From the NCBI GenBank assembly GCA_024811115.1, contig JAKOGH010000799.1:1-62931 (forward strand): DNA of 62,931 bases. The letters run 5' to 3'. This document shows positions 33,151 through 46,600 of the stretch, piece after piece. Position 1 is the stretch's first letter, and every line of letters begins with the position of its first letter. The position numbers were made by a program, and so were the translations under genes. The notes under the pieces were generated by a model. It made no database searches. It saw nothing but the letters and a program-made list of their open reading frames with translations, and had not been told where the DNA came from. This DNA is from Terana coerulea. Taxonomy: Eukaryota > Basidiomycota > Agaricomycetes > Polyporales > Phanerochaetaceae.

Positions 33151-36100
33151 CTAAAGTTTTGATAAGAGATGGGTGTTAATAAGTATCTGATGGTTAGTTG
33201 GTTAGTTAGTAGAATACAGGCTATGCTGAATGCCAAGGTTACTAGGTTAGTCATTGGACTGAGACATCCTGGTTGTTTAGTAGAGAGAAGATCTTACAGG
33301 TAGGGTGGCAATAACCAAAGAATGTAGTTAGTCAAGTTAAGTATCAAACAAAAGTTGACAGCTCTATATATTGGTGAATTTTTGAAAGACAGAGAGATTT
33401 CCAAATTTGGTAACTGCTTCTGTGATATGAAAGTCACACCTTGTTAAAATGAAACTAGTACAAGCCACTCACACCAGTAGCTAGAGGGCTACTGACCTAT
33501 ATTGCTACAGTTAATTGATAGCAATAGCTAGAATCACATATTAGAAGGTTTTGTGAGGGATATAAGCTGCTAACTGCAAAAAAACAATTACACTATGCAT
33601 AAGCCACTCCTCACACAGTTTTAGCATTGGAATTGCCCTAAATGGTAATATGTTAAGATTAGCACCCAAGCATTAGCTTATATTAATAAAATCTTACACT
33701 TTTTACTGAGTTTACTTACTATAATAAATGAGTAGAAAGCCTTTGAAGTCTGCCATATATAGAACAACATCATTTTGGCCTCAATTACTGAGGTGCTTAG
33801 TAGAAATGAGGCAATGGCGATATAAAGAACACATGTCACCTAATTGCATAGCATCACTCTAGCATTTAACCTCACTAAGTCAGCAATAGGGGAAGCAACC
33901 CAAAAACAATGACAATGCACTGAAAAGGCACTGAGGCAATGTTCTGAGGCAGCCTAGGGTTTCTAGAGGTAGTGCTGGAGGTATAAAGTGCATTTATAGT
34001 CTGTTTTACTTATTCTCTTTGCCATTTCATTTTGTTTCGATTTGTACACCTTCTTTTTTTGCGCTCCAATTGCTTTGGACTTGATTCAGTGCATTCGGCG
34101 TTAAGCTCCCAAAAGTGGCAAGCTCCAGAAGCACTTACACTTGCTGAAATTTTTATTTAGAGGACATTTTCCCTACTTTGAACTTGCTAGAGGCTCACTC
34201 ATAGCATACTCCTGTACTTCTCACACTCTCTATAGATTTCATCTAGACTCTCTCAAGTTGCTGCAAGTGGAGTAGAGTCATAGAAGTGTATTAGTCTTGG
34301 GTTTAGCTGAGTAGTGTTGTTATTTTGCTTTCTAGTGCTCTGAAGTGTTATGTACAGCCTTTTGGAGGTTGTAGCTCATTGCTATCAACCTTAAACTGCT
34401 TATATAACCTACTCCTGGCTAGTATTCTTGCTGTTCTAAGCCTTCTCAGAGTTCTTAGAAGTGCGAAGCTTAAAGGCTGTTTTCTACTCTCAGTCACTAT
34501 CCCGACTGTAGTAAAAACAACTAGTGTTACCTGCAGCTTCCTTCATCCTTCCTAATCAGTTGAGCACACTTCAGTGAAGCTTCTGACATTGCTACAGGCC
34601 ATCTAGGTTATATCAACTTTGGTTTAGCATGTGTTGCGAGTTGCTCCGGAGTTTTATGTCTTTAACCTTTATTATTTTCCACATTGTTTGGGCATCTACC
34701 AGTGTTACAGCAAGCATCCTCAGCAGTTACCCTTCTCTTAGTCAAGCTCTTGGTTGGTGCAGCTTCGATTCATTCTTCTTGTAAGTGTCGCTGTACAGTT
34801 CTCCTCTGCTCATTTTGTATCCACCTCAGCAGCTCTCTACATCTATCCCAGCTTATAGCACTTCGATATAGGCTCCTTTCAGCTTTATTTACACTTGTTA
34901 TACTACCTTTTAACCTGCTACCAACTCTTCACTAAATACAGAAATGTTTCCTTGCTTTTTACTGCCTTGAGTTTATCGGAAGTAACACTTTTGGTGCAGC
35001 TTACCCATCCCCTCCATAGCAGCACTTGCACTAAGGTGGCTGGCCTTCTACTTTTAAAAGGCCAGATCAAAATAACCTATCAATGCATGACAGCCACTTA
35101 AACACTAATCTTCTCACCTCTCTTTAAATCTTCTAGATCTCCCAAATCTTTAAAAGATCTACCATTCCAAATATATTCTTCATATTTGGGCGTTCATAGT
35201 AATAAGCATGGGTATGGATGTGCTTTCCAGACACAAGTACAGGTATAAGCTTTGGTATTTATATATCCAAAAATACCCATGGCAGTTTATATAGTAGAGT
35301 AAGTTGTAGCTATGTATATATAGGCTGGCTAATGTGTTTTTACTTGTATTCGTATTTACAATAAGCTACAAATCACCTGAATTGGCCTAGTGGTTGGTAA
35401 GATATGTGAGTGTTAGGTGGGGCTATACTACCACAATGACATCATCATATCTCAGTAGGTACCTGACCAATTCTAATACATAGAAACTCTCTGGGCTTGC
35501 CTAAACAAAGGCTTTAAGATGATATTGAGGCAAGAGGGCTGTGTAGTGTATTTTGTAAGAATAAGTGCGCTAATACTCTGCCTCTTGCTCATTTGTTAGA
35601 TCTATCATAAATCATTGAATTGTGGGTCAATTGTCAAACTTAAGGGCTTGTTTGAATTATAATAAGGAGCTCTATAAGAATGTACCAAGGCAAGAGGCCT
35701 GTCTGCTATATTTCTCAAGAGTGCAATTGCAGAAAAGTGTATATTACCTTATATTCCCAAGCTATCACCTCAGCCCTATCGTTCTTTGTCATAAAAACAT
35801 CCAAATTAATTAGGTAGCTAATAGCTACAAATATACACTACATAGTTTTATCTAATGGTTACTCTAAGTATACGTAGTGATCTTGAGCCCATATCCACAG
35901 ATATCCATAAGTAGTGCATTTACTCACAAGTAAATAAGCTATCCATACTCATAGCCATGGATATAGATAAGCATGAGTATGGGTACAGGTATGCCTCAGA
36001 ATACCCCAGGTATACCTGTGTTTATCACTAAGCATTGAGCTTACTGTTGCCAATGTTAAGCTTGCTGCATGCAATAATTTCTAAATATAATGCACGCAAT

Positions 36101-36356
36101 AGAAATCTATGAGTAAGGTTGGCATCCAAAGTTGCTATCTTTCACCTGAGGGCCTTGCCATTGGCTGAATTGGGCAACATGCAAGTGGATATAGCCAGCT
36201 ATGTAGAATTGCTAAGTTTGAATCTGATTGATGTGCTAGTAAGTTAAATCAAAGCAGGGCACATTAGCAGCAGGCTTTTGTAATCTTTAGATCTAATCCT
36301 AAGCATCTATCTCCATAGATTAGATTATGTTTATGATATCACAAGTCTCATCATCC
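33151..36356. other. AT-rich interval without recognised genes
   Basis: Contains a ~300-bp repeat at about 34440-34760 that recurs in direct orientation at about 41035-41290 (shared AATCAGTTGAGCACACTT and AGTGTTAYWGCAAGCAT). GGGTAT/ATACCC-rich words lie at 35195-35290 and 35885-36020. Short open frames (34325-34555, 34684-34935) are Leu/Ser-rich with no family match. Confidence 0.45.
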
Positions 36357-37066
36357 TATTATAAAACTATAATACTCACCTGCTGGGATGACTTGAAAGC
36401 AGTGGGGAAAGCAGAGGGACTTGAGTAGAGCTAGTAGAGTGAATGTGAATCAACAATGTTGTTGAGTCTGGGGTTTAGCCCACAGACCAGCCTCTTTATA
36501 TACATGTGTAGAGGACCCCAGACACTATTTAAAACCTCTAATATGATATGCTGACTGATACAGTCGGGTGATGTCTGACTAAGACTCTAAAGCATACTAC
36601 TGCTCTAACTCCTTTATCAGATCTGACCTAGCTATCATGCTAACATCAACACTATCTAGATGTCTTAATTGAGCTACTGTACACTACCAGTCTATGGTGA
36701 CATACTGACCTCAATATGATGTCAGTATGTCATCATAGACTGGTAGTACAGTAGCTCAATTAGACATCTAGATAGTGTTGATGTTAGCATGATAGCTAGT
36801 CAGATCTGATAAAGGATAGAGCAGTAGTATGCTCTAGAGTCTTAGTCAGACATCACCTAACTGTATCAGTCAGCATATAGTATCGGAGGTCTTAAATAGT
36901 GTCTGGGGTCCTTCTACACATATATAAGGAGGCTGGTCTGTGGGCTAAACCTCCTGACTCGACAACATTGTTGAATCATATCTACTCTACTCACTCTACT
37001 CAAGCCCTTTGCTTTTCCTTACCTCTTCAAGTTATCCCAGCAAGTGAGTATTCGGAGTTTGTGATA
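36357..37066. repeat. Head-to-head palindrome of two half LTRs of family B
   Basis: 36357-36711 is the downstream half of the family B LTR in minus orientation, and 36712-37066 is the same half in plus orientation. They meet in the LTR's own short palindrome (CATACTGACCTCAATATGATGTCAGTATG). The upstream halves of both are missing. Each arm is about 355 bp, so the locus can fold into a near-perfect hairpin. Confidence 0.85.
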
Positions 37067-38249
37067 ACATTGCTTACAACTGCCTCTATATAAAGATAAA
37101 TTCACAATGTAATGATAAGCAGTAACACTTCAAGTGAGTTGCTGCGGCCGAGCACTTGTGACTCCACTATCCTCATTTATAAGTGCTTAGTTAGTCAATC
37201 AAGCAATTGCAGCCTTTCACTTTAAAATTTCTCTAAAGGCTATAGCACTGATAACAGCATTGAAACACTATTGCTTATATATGTGCTGCTTTTATCATAT
37301 ATGCTTGCACTACCACTGTTGCTACTGCTTTTTCTTGTGCTGCCGCTGCTTATAGTTGGTGTATTATGCCACTTTGGCATGACTGCTACTCTCACTATCC
37401 TACCAAAAACACCATGCTGCATAGATAATGCAGTGCATGCATAGTTATATGCACTCACTTATACTTTGTGCTGCTATTGCCCATAACTGCTGTGCTACGC
37501 TGCCTTTATACAGCTGCTGCTCTTGCTTATGCTTTATGCTCTTGCTTCTATTGCTCTTGCTGCTACTTGCCACAATTGTGCATCTTTTTATAAATGTACC
37601 TTGATGTATACCAAGAGCTCTGCACATGTTATGTATCAGGGTGTATGATTTAGCTATTTATTGAAAGAAAATTAATCTCTAGAGCTCTTATGTAGATGCT
37701 TACAAGTATAGTATAGTAAACAAATATATATGTTGTACCCATAAATTGAGTAAAAGATCACAAAAGCTCTAAAATTGAAGTACTAAGCTAACCAACTAAT
37801 GCAGCAGATGAGCACCAGGTATAGTAAGATGCAGAATACCACAAAGGTTGATGCTATGTGCTGCCTACATCTAGCAATACATTACCTAATTCATCTAATA
37901 ATGAGGTCTTTGAGTAGGAGATAGCTAATGGCAGGTAATATGTTTAATAATTGTTGCGCATAGTGAGCACAACATTGATGACAGTAGACACATGCTCTAT
38001 TTAAAGCATTGCAATAGGCGCCAATGCTGAAAGCACGGTTACTCCAGCCTGATATAGAGCTTAGTGCTAAAAGCAATGCAATTTATAGTATTTTATGGCT
38101 AATAAGTGAGCTCATCACTTTAGGCAGTGAGTAAAATGCTCAAGGCAATGCTCTGAAGCGTAGAAGGTGGCTTATAATATGCAGCAATCTTCAAAATAAT
38201 CGAATTTCTAAGTATTTACCTAGCTAGTAGCTAAATTAACCTGATTAAG
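37067..38249. other. AT-rich interval with TGC/GCT-rich low complexity
   Basis: 37240-37600 is enriched in TGCTGCT, TTGCTCTTGCT and similar words, perhaps another decayed tandem repeat. The open frames on minus (37240-37458, 37445-37627) are Ser/Ala-rich products of this. Nothing else recognised. Confidence 0.4.
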
Positions 38250-38420
38250 ATGCTGACTAAGCTAAGCCAGAGCACTACTAATAAAACCTGCTTATAAGGC
38301 TCACTACAAGTGTGGGCCGGATAGTATTGCATTAAAAATCCTCTGACTACAGCTATAAACTGATGTAATACTATGTCTGCCCAGTTACTAGTATTAGTAC
38401 ATTAGGACTACAGCAAGCAG
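38250..38420 (-). repeat. Right inverted repeat of the 5.4-kb bounded region
   Basis: Reverse complement of 32975-33150 with about 70-80 percent identity by eye. The best-kept part is CTGATGTAATACTATGTCTGCC. Confidence 0.55.
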
Positions 38421-38899
38421 TGTTTATTTCATGTTCAAGATTGCCTTTATAGGCCACTTTGCTTTGCCTTTTTCTTTTATGATATGGCCAAAATGAGCAC
38501 ATTTACACAATAAAAAGAGTAATGTGTAGTTGGCCTTTTAAAGCTTAATAGCAAAGTATAAAACATTCAGAACTATTATGAGTAATGGGGTAGTTGTAGC
38601 TTGTAGATAAACATATTTAGAAACACTTTATGTATTTTGTAAGGCCTGTTAAAATGAACCATGAACTTTACTACTTGGTAGTTGCCTTTTGCATATAGTT
38701 CCATTAGCAGTGAAACATTGACAAAAGTAACAAGTTAGCAGCTTGGTATAGAATCTTATTGCCTCAATGCTTATCTGTATGGAAGGCCTAGTTTGCTTTT
38801 GCTAGCCTGAGATTGTCTTGTGCTTTTATAAAATTAGTCTCAATGGACTGAATAACTTTCTTTGCTCTTTTTACTGCAATAGTGCTGTCTTGTAGTTCA

Positions 38900-40870
38900 G
38901 TATGTAAATCCTGAAGTAAAGATAGAGAGAATTATGTGAGGGGAATAGCCTATATGCAGCTAGAATGAGGAAAAACCGGTCAATCACGTTTATAAAGGTG
39001 AAATTGGATTTATAGTAATGCTTTGACCTAGCCTTTCTGGTTCACGCTCAATGTGATACCTTAGAAGTTGAATAACAGTCTTGTTTATTCTCTTCCTTAC
39101 TCCATCAGTCTGCGAGTGGTATAAAGTGGACATATTGAGTTTGACCCTAATGAGCTTACATAGTGCCTTTTAGAAGTAAGATATAAAGAGCTTATCTTTA
39201 TTTGAGATAATCTCTAAGGGTAAGTTGTTCTTGTAATACCAATGATTAAAAGTATCATTGCAAAGTCTTCTGCAAAGATGTCCATTTTAGTAGCTATAAT
39301 GTGTATATTTGCTCTTGAGCATTTAATTATAGTAATAATTGAATTCTTGCATTTGTTTTCTAAAAGTGATTCTGCAAAGTTAATCACAATGCTTTCCCTT
39401 GTTGTTCTAAAATAGGTAATAGGTAGAAAGGCCCAATGGGCTTATATATTGTGAACTTGTTATGCTAGCAGTATTCATAGCTAGGCATGTAATGCTTCTT
39501 GATTCCTTTCTATATGTTGGGCCTGTAATAGCTTGCATACAGCATAGGGTATAATTTGTCTGCACTGAAATATTCTAGAGCATTGTGAGCTATCTGAAGT
39601 AATTGTTCTCCAACTTCCTGCACTCTCAAAATCACTAACCTATTGCCAATGTAAAGCTTTCCATTCTTCTCCCTGAAACTAATCATGCTTTTATATAATA
39701 AGAGCCTCTGGCACTACTTATGCTTTGCGTAACTACATCAAATTTGTGTGAGCTATTTTGTGTTTGTGGATATAGTTAGAAAATAAGATACAGCTGCTGT
39801 TAACAATAGCAGTGCCAATTTGTCTGGAGGCAAATATGAGAGTGCATCTGCTAGTGAGTTATTTGTATCTGAAACATATTTAATGTTAAACACATACTGG
39901 CACATTTCTCTTACAAGCATGTTTGATGATGCAATAGATTTTTCTAAATGTTAAGATTGGTCAACAACTTATGGTCTGTATAGACTTTGAACTGCATACT
40001 AATAAAACCAGCACCCCACTTGTCAAGTGCATATATAATAGCCAACCACTACTTTTTGTGCACAGAGTAGGTCAACTTTCCTGCCTTCAGCTGGCAAAAG
40101 TAGTAAGCTACTGGATATATGGTGTTTACTATAGACCTATAAGACAACACTATCTTTATCCTTCACTTGCTCAAAACTCTGCTTTTTTAATATGGAGAGA
40201 ACTTTCTCTATATTAGTTTGGTGCTCTCTTTAACTATTTGTGATCATATGATAATGTCATCAAAGTCAACATGGCAGATGTTTTCTACATATAGTTTGAA
40301 AGCATCAAACATATGATACTAATATGTCACAACTACATTTCTGCACTTCTATTGCATGACCATTCATTTACAAAGTATGATTAGCATAGTCACTACAATA
40401 TACTACACTTCATCCAAATGTACGCAAGTTTGAAAAAATGAATGAGTTTTGTTGAGCTTTCTGAAAATTTTTCCTTTCCACAGTCTCCTAAAATCTCCTT
40501 AATCGAGAGCAACAGATAGCAGTCCAGCACTTTGTTGTTGTTAAGTTGTCGATAGTCATTAACTTAGTAAGATTTTACTATTAGGTCTACTTTAGCAATC
40601 AAAAACACAGGCAACATGTATTGCAAAGATAACTTGCATATATGACCGGCCTCAAAGTGCTTGTCCAGTGATTAGCACTAAACTCTCAATGCTTCTTTGA
40701 GCACTTGTACATGCAGCGTATAAGTATTATATTGAAATCCTTCAACTTAAATTGATGGTAGACATTTATAAGTAGCTCTTTAAGCCTTGCTATACCTGCT
40801 TTAAATATGAACGCTAACTTCTTCTTTATCTTTTCTTTCTTCCTGGTCTAACCTTAGTGCTAGTAAGTGT
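38900..40870 (-). pseudogene. pol: Ty3/Gypsy family D pol, strongly decayed
   Basis: On the minus strand, from right to left, come the following blocks. VNDYRQLNNNKVLDCYLLLSI and ILGDCGK (RT, about 40580-40470). A remnant of the VYLDDIIIxS box as VDFDDIII (about 40270-40250). The RNase H tail with ADALSYLPPDKL-like text near 39830. DRLVILRVQEVGEQLLQIAHNALEYFSADK (integrase zinc region, about 39640-39540). LPLEIISNKDKLFISYF and LNMSTLYHSQTDGVRKRINKT (core, about 39230-39070). These phrases are characteristic of a Gypsy lineage common in mushroom-forming fungi. CpG is nearly absent and stops are frequent. LTRs were not identified. Confidence 0.75.
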
Positions 40871-41337
40871 GACTTTTGAAGAAAACAGGCCCATTACTGT
40901 GCTAAACTTACGCTGGTTATAGTGTACAGTGTTTTCTTTAGAGAAAACTAAAAGTTAGCTTTAATGGACTTAAAGCAAATATTTTAGGCTGTATTAATGC
41001 TTTAATATCAGTATCTTTATAGTTTCAAGTCTTTTGAAGTTACCAGCAGTGCAAAGCTTGAAAGCTGTTCTCTATTCTTGGTCTCTGTTCTATTTATCAT
41101 CAGCATATCCAGCAGTACCTCTAGCTTCTTCTATTTATCTCAATCAGTTGAGCACACTTTGATAACGCTTCAGGCATCTTTACAAGCTATTCAAACCATA
41201 CTTCTTTTGATTAGTAAGCATTGCAACAAATATTGCTTAAAGCTTTGCTAGTGTTATTGCAAGCATTCTCAGTAATGACTATTTTATTATAGCTCAAATA
41301 TAACTTGTACGTAAACGCAAATTAAGTATCGGGCTTT
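40871..41337. repeat. Second copy of the 34.4-kb repeat
   Basis: About 41035-41290 matches 34440-34760 in direct orientation. Because it lies on the 5' side of the family D pol, it could be LTR or leader sequence of that element, but this was not proven. Confidence 0.45.
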
Positions 41338-41720
41338 TGTACTAACTAGATTATTGTTAAAAGACTTGAATGGTTATTAAAGTTACCAATGCTGCTGATC
41401 CCTTTTATAGTTTTATACATGCTACATTGCACTTTTAAATATTCAAAAGATTTTATAATGTTGATGCAGGCTATAAGCAAGAGCAAACTAAGCTTTAATG
41501 CAAACTGCCAAAGTGCAAGGCTTTTGCACTAGCCTGATTGCTGTCAAGAGGCTTGGCTGCTTATTAAAGTCGCCAATGCTGCCAACTTTTCTCACACTTC
41601 TATTTACACTATGTTATATGTTTAAACATTCAAAAAGTTTCATAGTGTAAATATGCACTATATGTAAGAGGTATTCAATTTTCAAAGCAAAATGCCAAAA
41701 GTATGAAGCTCTGCAAATTG
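41338..41720 (+). repeat. Two-unit tandem repeat, about 190 bp per unit
   Basis: GGTTATTAAAGTTACCAATGCTGC at about 41370 recurs as TTATTAAAGTCGCCAATGCTGC at about 41562, with similar sequence after both (TACATGCTACATTGCAC / TACACTATGTTATATG, then ATTCAAAARRTTTYATA). Confidence 0.6.
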
Positions 41721-42248
41721 AGCAAGTTACTTATTTGAGTTGCATTAAAAAGCGCAAGGTTAGAGTTAGCTAGACATTTACATTATTAACTCTTGTAATA
41801 AAATATTCTCACAGTGTGGGCAAAAACATGTTACAAAGTTAAAGGCTCTTCAAAATGCTAGTTTTGACAGAACATTATTTTATAAACTGGTAAATTATAA
41901 AGTAATATTGAGCATATTGACACTAAATCTAAATAATATTAGTATAAGTCTTGTTCTCAATCAATATATTTACTATATGCTATGTTCATTATATTACTAT
42001 AGAATTCATTGCTTTATTCATTTATGCACTTTAAACATACAATTAATAGCAGACTTTTCCATAACTCCGCATTTTATTATTTCGCTTAAATAAACATCAA
42101 CGCACTGCATTACAATCAATTACCATAAGCATGATAAAGTGTTGCAATGAATAATACAAAGAATATCACAAAATATTAAAATATATGTAGAATGTTACAA
42201 CGTTTTATAATATGTATTGCATTATATAACAATATTGTATAAAACACA

Positions 42249-43067
42249 ATGAAGCTCAAAAACAATATAAATACAGTTAGCAGGCTTACAAATATTAGTT
42301 CATATCTTTGTAACTAAGAAAGCGTTTGATATATATAGTGTCTGGTTAGAAAGCCCTACAATGAAGCTTTTTTTTAAATGTAGCCACATTGCCATATACA
42401 GTAAGTTTGAATGGATACACATATGCTACATGGTAAACTAGCATTTTGAGTGAATTGCCTATAGTTTGGCAACAAAATAGGCTATAACTTGTTACATGGC
42501 TTAAAAATAAATCTATGCATGTCTACTTTCAATGCTAAATAATATAAATTATTATTTGGCAAAAACGTAAATGCACTATAAATTAGCATTAAGTATTTAT
42601 ATACAGCTATACTTGTTGACAATTGTGCATATTGGCATATAGATTATACATGTAAAGTTTGGTTTATATATATATATGGTATGTATATATATAGAGATAT
42701 TACAAATTACTGACTAACTACTTATAAGATATATTACGCTACTGAGGAATTATCTTGCTAGTATGCAAGGTCACATAATATTACTTAGAAAGCAGACATA
42801 TTTTGGTTTATTTTGAGCTATGTAACAAATCTGTAGCATATTTAGTTGCTAAACTATATTTAATTCATTTAAAATGTAAGCATAGCACATAGCATGCATG
42901 TATCCATTCAAACTTACTATATATGGCAGTGTGGCTACATCGAAAACAAGCTTCATTGTAGGGCTTTTTAACCATAAAATACAGATATCAAAAGCTTTGT
43001 TAGTTACGGACATATAGGCCAATCTTTCTATGCCTGCTAACTGTACTTGCGTTATTTCATTGTGCAA
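42249..43067. mobile_element. Foldback element, copy 2
   Basis: Starts TGAAGCTCAAAAAC and contains both inverted arms with the same landmarks as copy 1 (AGTTAGCAGGCTTA near 42280 against CCTGCTAACTGTACTTG near 43033; AGTTTGGCAACAAAATA near 42470 against ATTTAGTTGCTAAACTAT near 42845). The right end has decayed to TTTCATTGTGC. Confidence 0.75.
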
Positions 43068-43627
43068 AGGCTAGGTTCAAGGGCTTTTTATCATCAAAAG
43101 AGCAGAATAGTATCTACCAAAAATGCAATCCTGTTTCATATATATACATAGGTCTCTCTGAATATGTTCATAACCCCTCAAATTCCTCTATCTTTTTAGG
43201 TCTTTCATTCACCTCAGATAGTGAGTAGTAGTAATAGAGTGCAGTACTAAGATACTAGTAAAATACTTCAAATCATGAAAGTATTCTCATATCTTCATAT
43301 GCATGCTGAATGTGTCGGTGAGTTTGGATATTATACAGCATCTAGCCTTTGCTAGTGTGGCTATACTCAGAATAAACCAATGTTATATGCTATAACAACA
43401 GTTGTGAATGCGTAACATCACCACAAGCGCTAGATACATTCACCTAGGGTTTCCATGCTTTGAAGTATACACAAATATTTTCATGATTTGTGGAAATTTA
43501 TTGAGACAGAGATAAGAAACGTGACAGAGGCAAAAGCTGCCCTAATGAGCTAGCCGTACAAAATGTTTCTTTGTAAACTCAGAAATTGTAACTCAAGTTT
43601 AAACAGCAACTTTAGTTAACATACCTA
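43068..43627 (+). repeat. Third copy of the Helitron-repeat terminus
   Basis: Matches 31270-31946 in the same orientation, ending at ACATACCTAAT just before an abrupt change to GC-rich DNA at about 43630. It marks the edge of the AT-rich repeat block. Confidence 0.7.
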
Positions 43628-43629
43628 AT

Positions 43630-46600
43630 CATGGTCGCGTGACAGCCTGAGAGGCCATTCGCCGTACAGTAATCAGTGGTCGCATCCACCTTCTGAGGGT
43701 AGGGTCCTCAGAATGAGGGCGCTTGCTAAACTTCTCGCTTCTTTCTCTTTCTGTCCTTCTTTTCCTGTTTCTTAACTCTCTGACAGTGCATCCGCAGCCA
43801 TTACTTGTAGTTGTATTATTGTTGACGATAACCAGTGAATCCTTCAGCGACATTTTGTCACTGAACTCAGGCATCTCCCTGGGCTCGCACTCCGAGAAGT
43901 TGTTAGTCAGGTTTGTCTTTCCGGTGGAAGTTGTTGAAGGCGGCGAGGGCAAAAATGGTAACTGCGGTGTTGGTAGATGCGCTGGTCCCCAAAGCCGTAG
44001 GGCTTGCATACGATACTGATGCCCAATTCGCAATGCTACGTGGATTTATGGTCAATAGTGGCATTGTGCAACCATGGCTAAACAACCTCTCGTACCTCTT
44101 GGCGAGAGAGGACAACGCTATGATATCAGACAACACTTGAGGGACGAGAGCTCCGAAGCGACTGTGCTCAAGACCAACTTCCCGGGCAGCACGCTGCTGA
44201 GCGCATCCTGTAAGTGGAATATTACCAACGTAATCCTTGGCTTCAAGGCCTACTCACTTCCCAAAGTGCTTTACAGGCAGGACTCGCCTCCATTCCTACC
44301 ATCACACTTTCAGAAATGGAAGGTGCACACGTTTCAGCACCCGCACCTGCACTTTCTGCAGATCATGTGTTGCCCCGACAGGACCATCAAATATGACTGC
44401 ATGCTCAAGGGTTTTCTCCACTTCCCTTCGATAGGCCCTGAGCCTCATTTCGGCCAGTGCACCCTCCATTTTATCCTCATGCTCATTCATGTTCACCACA
44501 GTGACATGGTCAGCCATCTCACGTCGATTTTTTTGCTATGACATGAGCTGTCGGTTCCCTTACCATGACAATATTACCTAGTCAAGCGTGCAGCATTGTC
44601 TCATGCATGCGGCGGCAGGCGCGCTCGCCTGTCAATGGTGGCCATTTTGAGACACTTGGGATCACTTGGCAGGTGTCATCTCCACATTCCTTGCCTTCCT
44701 ACCTTTTACTATGCCTGCACCCGCTGTACCGATCTGCTGTTCAATACAACGCGTTCAGATTTAGTGTGCGTGAACACTAAAAGCATCCCCTCACACGAGA
44801 GCTTCGATGCTAATGCCACAAGGCGGCAACTTAGGCTTGTACTGCATTAGGCTCACCTGCCCGCACCGTCGCCCAGGCCATGCAAACCGCACGCCAGTGC
44901 CGTGACAGAATAAGTCATGTGGCTTGCAAGTGTCATCACTATCAGTGTCACAGCCCGGGGACTATTGATTTTGACTCGAAACAGCCTCAGCACCTCTACC
45001 ACCGCATCCTCACTACTGACCTCCATTCTTCCTAGTCTGCCAGGCATGGTGCTATTCCCACTACTCTCTCCTCCTAGTCATAAGCACATCAGCTCTCAGA
45101 ATTCCTTTAAGTGCTTAATTCTGAGATTCATCTCATAGTCTTCAATCTCGCCAAGCCTCGCCATTTTGGGCTGGCAAGCTTTGCTGGATCGCCCGTATGC
45201 GTATAGCATTCTGCTATCTTGGATTGGTAAATAGCTTCATGTATGCTGTTGAGCTCAAGGTGTCTTAAGCATGTAGCATTAAAACATACTCCATAGTGTG
45301 TGAGCTTCGTACCAGCACGGAAAGGTTGCTAGTTGTATGATTCACTCTGCCCCTAATGGGTCTTTGTATTTAGAAAACAGCCATTCTTCAGCGTTTCGAA
45401 AACATTTTTCAATTATCCCTCATGGATTCCTTGTTGGTGGCAGTCTTGTCCCGCGACACAGCCCCCTGCAACTCCGCACAAATAGTACCGCGCTCTTTGC
45501 TACCTCAGTGATAACAATCAGGTTGTTGGACTATATCAAGATCAGCCTGGCAGTTGGGCCTCTCTTCCGGCAATCGAGCATTATAATCAGTGAACGATTC
45601 AAAAGGCATCCGCCGCAAGCTATATGGTCACACGCCACACTGGGTCTAATGAGTAGGAAAGTGGGTATGTGTCCGGCAAGCACTCACATGTGTGTGTTTC
45701 TAGCCAGCTCGTAGTAGCTAGGAAAAGTGAGCTCATTTGTAATGGCCGAAATGCGTCCGCAGTGGGTTATTGCGACTCTACTGATATGACCAAGGGTTGC
45801 TTACTGTTTTAAGCTGTTCAAGCCCTGTTTTGAGCTCAGAAGCTCTGCATATGGCACGGCCTAATCACAGCTTGTGGGTATCAGCAGCAACGTGTTCAGA
45901 ACATGTACCGCCTCAGCGACCTGGACTCTAGCCCGTAAACTTTGCCGCGATGAGCTCCTCATTGCGAGAGAGGTCGATGACAGTTTACAGCTAATTTCGT
46001 AAAGCTCTCCGCATGACATGTCGTGATGAAAGGCTGAGGGTACCAGTAGCGGAGTGGACATGTATCGACCTCGTGGCTTCGCCGCAGATGGCTGCTCATC
46101 GCTGGTGAGGTGGTTTGAATTTTGAAGGCCAAGCGGGAGAGGGAGAGAGAGAGAGAGTATAACGATACGGAAAGATATATGCGAAAGCCGAGTCCACTAG
46201 CACTCCGGCAAGGTCAGTACGGAGCCTGTAGACTAAAACGGGGGGATCAAGCGGCAGTGCGAGCGAATCGGAGGTATGCTCAGTCACGTCAAGGACTTTA
46301 ATTGCATTGCTTTAGACTGGAATGAGAAGTGTTTCTGGCACTCAGGGAACCGAAGGGCTAAAGTCTGGCCAGTAATTATGGGTCGTCTATGTCAAGTGTT
46401 CGGGGAGCAACTTCTCTGAGAGTATTGGTTTTCCTCTCCTTCTGTCAGGCGAGCTGCCGCCTTGCAGTAGCATGTGGTGTGCTGGCGGAAGTAGAAGAGA
46501 ATCTTTTATAGCCCCGAGTCCGAAAAGGGTATGACGCCTCAGTGCTGAAGACTGTGTTCCTCAACGCAAAACTAGAAAGGCCTTTCCTAGCCGTACATAA

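Noticed and set aside
35195..36020. Small DNA transposon bounded by GGGTAT/ATACCC-rich ends.
   Set aside because: On inspection the similar words are direct as well as inverted and low in complexity; no clear ends or duplication.
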